A DNA stretch of 64,000 bases from assembly GCA_021323655.1 (NCBI GenBank), contig JAJPKO010000010.1:1-64000 (forward strand). Reading direction: 5' to 3'. This stretch comes from Acidobacteriaceae bacterium. Lineage in GTDB: Bacteria; Acidobacteriota; Terriglobia; Terriglobales; Acidobacteriaceae. A model generated the notes under the pieces. It ran no database searches, was not told where the DNA came from, and saw only the letters and a list, made by a program, of their open reading frames with translations. Shown one piece after another: positions 61,493 to 64,000 of the stretch (positions are counted from its first letter, which is position 1; each line of letters starts with the position of its first letter). A program made the translations under genes and the position numbers.

Positions 61493-64000
61493 ATGCCAGA
61501 GAGCGCAGGCTCTCCAGTAAAATCCAGCAAGCTCCGCCGCATGTTGAAGCCATTGGCCTTCATTCTCCTTTGCTTCACGGTATTTGATGTTTGGGCGCAG
61601 TCGTCACAGACGATCACGCAGATCCGCGTCATAGGCAACCGCCGCATTCCCAAGGAGACCATCCTCGCCCGTCTCTTCAGCCATGAAGGCGAGCAGTTCG
61701 ACCCCACCACCGTCGAGCGCGACTTCAACTCCCTCTGGAACACCGGATATTTTGAAGACGTCCGCATCGAACGTGAGGACAATCCCAAGGGCGGCATCAT
61801 TCTCGACATCTATGTCCGCGAAAAACCCACCATTCGCGAAATCAATTACAAAGGGTTGAACTCGGTCACGCAGTCCGACGTCCTCGATCGCCTCAAGAAA
61901 GAAAAAGTCGGCTTCTCCGTCGAAAGCCAGTACGACCCCACCAAGATCGCCCGCGTGGAAACGGTGCTCAAAGAGCTGCTCTCCGAGCACGGCCGCCAGT
62001 TCGCCACCGTCAAGGCCGACGTCAAGACCATTCCTCCGGCCTCCGTCCAGGTAAACTTCATTATTAAGGAAGGCCCCAAGGTCAAGGTTGGCAATATCAC
62101 CTTTACCGGCAACCAGCACATCCCGGCACGTGATCTCCGCTGGGCCATGAAAAATCTGCGCCCTGTCGGAATCCCGCACTCCATCTTCTTTGAGAACCTC
62201 TTCGCCAAGACCTACGACGCCAGCAAGCTTGAAGAAGATGCCGAACGCGTCCGTCAGGCCTATCGCGACAAGGGCTACTTCCGCGCCTCCACCGGAGACC
62301 CGCAGACCCATCTGCGCAACGAGGGCGGCCTCTCCTTCTTCACCTTCCGTCCGCGCAAAGGCAAGCGTATTGACATTCGCATCCCTGTGGACGAGGGCGC
62401 GCGTTACCGCCTCGGCTCGATTCACTTCACTGGCAGCAAGCTCCAGAACATGAACGTGAATGCTCTGCGCGCCCAGTTCCCGCTCAAAGACGGCGACTGG
62501 TTCAACTTCACTGCCTTTGGCAAGGGCCTGCAAAATCTTCAGAAGGCCTACAGCACCCTCGGCTACATCAACTTCACGGCAAATCCGATCCCGAAGATTG
62601 ACGACGACAAAAAAATTGTCTCCTTCGACGTCGAACTCGACGAAGGCAAGCAGTTCTATGTCTCGCGCATTGAATTCCAGGGCAACACCGTTACGCGCGA
62701 CTTCGTCATCCGCCGCGAGCTCTACCTTGAAGAAGGCCAGGTTTACAACAGCCACCTCTGGGAGCTGAGCCTGCTGCGCCTCAACCAGCTCGACTACTTC
62801 GATCCGCTCAAGGTGGACCAGGACACAGAAATCCACCAGAACCCCGAAACCGGCACCGTAGACCTGCTGCTCAAGGTGCATGAGAAGGGCAAGAACTCCA
62901 TCGGCCTGAACGGCGGCGTCAGCGGCCTCTCCGGCACGTTCCTCGGCCTTAACTACCAGACCAACAACTTCCTTGGTCTGGGCGAAACGCTCAGCGTGCA
63001 GGCCAGCGCCGGAAACCTCTCGCGCAACCTGCTCTTCAGCTTCAACGAGCCGTACATTCGCAACAAGCCCATCAACGCCGGCTTCTCTATCTATTCGCAG
63101 AAGTACGACTACAACGCCTCCAAGGCCTATAACCTCTCCGGCGTGGACACCAACACCCAGCAGGCCGTCAACTCCCTGGTGCAGAACTACAACCAATCCA
63201 CCACCGGATTCACGGTCTCGGCCGCATACCCCATCCGCCACTCCTTTAAGCGCCTCGGCTTCACTTACGCGCTCAACCGTTCATCGGTCACCACCTTTAG
63301 CCAGGCCTCGCAGAACCTTTTCCAGACGCTGGCCTTCCGCAGCGGTATCCAGGGCCAGAACTCGCTCCAGGGCATTGTGAACAGCATGGCCTCGTTCAGC
63401 TTCTCCTGGAACAAGTTGGATTCGGTCTACATGCCGCGCTCCGGCTCCGAACTCAACGCCATCCTTCAGCTCGCTGGGATCTGGGGCAACGTCCGTTACT
63501 TCAGCCCCGTTGTCGAATACAAGCAATTCAAGCCGGTCAAATGGTTCCGCTTTAACAATGACGGGCGCAACATCTTCGGATACCGCATCCAGGCCAACTA
63601 CATTCGGGGCTTCAGCGGAGACGTAGCGCCTCCATTCAACCGCTTCTATGGCGGCGGCGAGGCCGACATCCGCGGCTTCGATATCCGCACTATCTCGCCC
63701 TATGGATTTGTTCCCACGCGGGTGCAGTACAACCTCACCAACCCGGACGGCAACTGCGTTCCGCAGGACCCGACCAATCCGCAGACCAACCAGTGCATCA
63801 AGGTGCCCATCCCGGTCTACGGCATCAGCTCCATCGGCGGCGACACGCAGATTGTCGGTAACATGGAATACCGTATTCCGCTCGTAGGCCGCACCGCGGC
63901 ACTCGAACTGTTCAACGACTTTGGAATGGTCATGGCCGTCAGCAGCAGCCAGCTCAAGCAAAGCCCGCAAGGCTATGACCAGCTGAATGCTCCACTCTAT
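61493..64000 (+). CDS. bamA: Outer-membrane protein assembly factor BamA, 3' end outside window
   Basis: Open from ATG 61493 to the window edge, 836 codons so far. After a short leader (LKPLAFILLCFTVFDVWAQ) come the POTRA domains, starting ITQIRVIGNRRIPKETILAR, with the repeated pattern of NTGYFEDVRIERED, KEGPKVKVGNITFTGNQ and VDEGARYRLGSIHFTGS; at least four or five POTRA units are present. The barrel follows from about residue 460, with NGGVSGLSGTFLGLNYQ and FGGG/RGF loop text GGGEADIRGFDIRT, which carries the conserved RGF motif. BamA folds and inserts outer-membrane beta-barrels, including the receptors of this window. An alternative start ATG 61541 would shorten the leader. A promoter lies 60-90 bp upstream. 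Confidence 0.95.
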   Translation, partial: MPESAGSPVKSSKLRRMLKPLAFILLCFTVFDVWAQSSQTITQIRVIGNRRIPKETILARLFSHEGEQFDPTTVERDFNSLWNTGYFEDVRIEREDNPKGGIILDIYVREKPTIREINYKGLNSVTQSDVLDRLKKEKVGFSVESQYDPTKIARVETVLKELLSEHGRQFATVKADVKTIPPASVQVNFIIKEGPKVKVGNITFTGNQHIPARDLRWAMKNLRPVGIPHSIFFENLFAKTYDASKLEEDAERVRQAYRDKGYFRASTGDPQTHLRNEGGLSFFTFRPRKGKRIDIRIPVDEGARYRLGSIHFTGSKLQNMNVNALRAQFPLKDGDWFNFTAFGKGLQNLQKAYSTLGYINFTANPIPKIDDDKKIVSFDVELDEGKQFYVSRIEFQGNTVTRDFVIRRELYLEEGQVYNSHLWELSLLRLNQLDYFDPLKVDQDTEIHQNPETGTVDLLLKVHEKGKNSIGLNGGVSGLSGTFLGLNYQTNNFLGLGETLSVQASAGNLSRNLLFSFNEPYIRNKPINAGFSIYSQKYDYNASKAYNLSGVDTNTQQAVNSLVQNYNQSTTGFTVSAAYPIRHSFKRLGFTYALNRSSVTTFSQASQNLFQTLAFRSGIQGQNSLQGIVNSMASFSFSWNKLDSVYMPRSGSELNAILQLAGIWGNVRYFSPVVEYKQFKPVKWFRFNNDGRNIFGYRIQANYIRGFSGDVAPPFNRFYGGGEADIRGFDIRTISPYGFVPTRVQYNLTNPDGNCVPQDPTNPQTNQCIKVPIPVYGISSIGGDTQIVGNMEYRIPLVGRTAALELFNDFGMVMAVSSSQLKQSPQGYDQLNAPLY

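Noticed and set aside
61604-63241. A 545-codon minus-strand open frame
   Set aside because: It is the antisense of bamA, whose plus-strand protein has POTRA and barrel motifs. The frame is open because of codon bias, and its Val/Glu/Gly-rich product has no features.

Overview
The window looks like chromosomal DNA of an acidobacterium of the Terriglobus/Granulicella/Acidobacterium type (class Acidobacteriia). The evidence is taxonomic context only: five very large Oar-like TonB-dependent receptors with an N-terminal carboxypeptidase-regulatory-like domain, a PadR regulator paired with an 'acidobacterial duplicated orphan permease' (ADOP), LpxC and BamA (so a Gram-negative envelope), fairly high GC, and short G/C-rich intergenic repeats of a kind common in this phylum. 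No rRNA, tRNA, insertion sequence, prophage or CRISPR array was recognised. Layout. 1-3.2 kb is an accessory-looking, more AT-rich end: a perfect 13-8-13 inverted repeat, a broken NTF2-like gene, an HxlR regulator, a DUF2721 membrane protein, an isochorismatase-like protein that lacks the usual cysteine, and a DUF2490-like outer-membrane protein. 3.2-15.7 kb is mainly housekeeping: class III aminotransferase, lpxC, M20 peptidase, a 48-residue membrane peptide, gltX with a coupled unknown gene, rsmD, an S2P-like protein whose HExxH motif is destroyed, a PIN/TRAM protein and gyrA. 15.9-22.8 kb holds two tandem paralogous TonB receptors. 23-29.2 kb has obgE, a decayed ParD-like antitoxin, a multicopper oxidase and pyrR-pyrB-pyrC. 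29.3-33.3 kb is a third TonB receptor behind a good promoter, a possible LacI-type operator and a strong leader hairpin. 33.3-40.6 kb has a two-part acidic/basic histone-H1-like protein, an MltD-like lytic transglycosylase with LysM domains, ADOP plus PadR, and a secreted propeller-like protein. 40.7-48.6 kb is one minus-strand respiratory operon read coxB(caa3 subunit II with cytochrome c)-ctaD-ctaE-unknown membrane protein-dihaem cytochrome c lipoprotein-Rieske-cytochrome b/c fusion-ctaG. It encodes a quinol-oxidising bc complex and a caa3 oxidase together, with several ATGA overlaps that suggest fixed stoichiometry. 49-56.5 kb is an amino-sugar locus: a geranylgeranyl-reductase-family flavoprotein, a GntR/UTRA regulator, nanE, a fourth TonB receptor and a GlmS/NagB-II-like SIS protein; the last two share a CTGT-N4-ACAG-like site upstream, suggesting a small GntR regulon. 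56.5-64 kb has a fifth TonB receptor, a small lipoprotein and the start of bamA, which runs off the window. The points most worth a second look are the S2P pseudoprotease, the unknown membrane protein and altered Qo motif in the respiratory operon, the predicted GntR regulon, the bipolar histone-like protein, the loxP-like repeat at the left edge, and the decayed antitoxin. All family calls come from reading the sequence; no database search was run.
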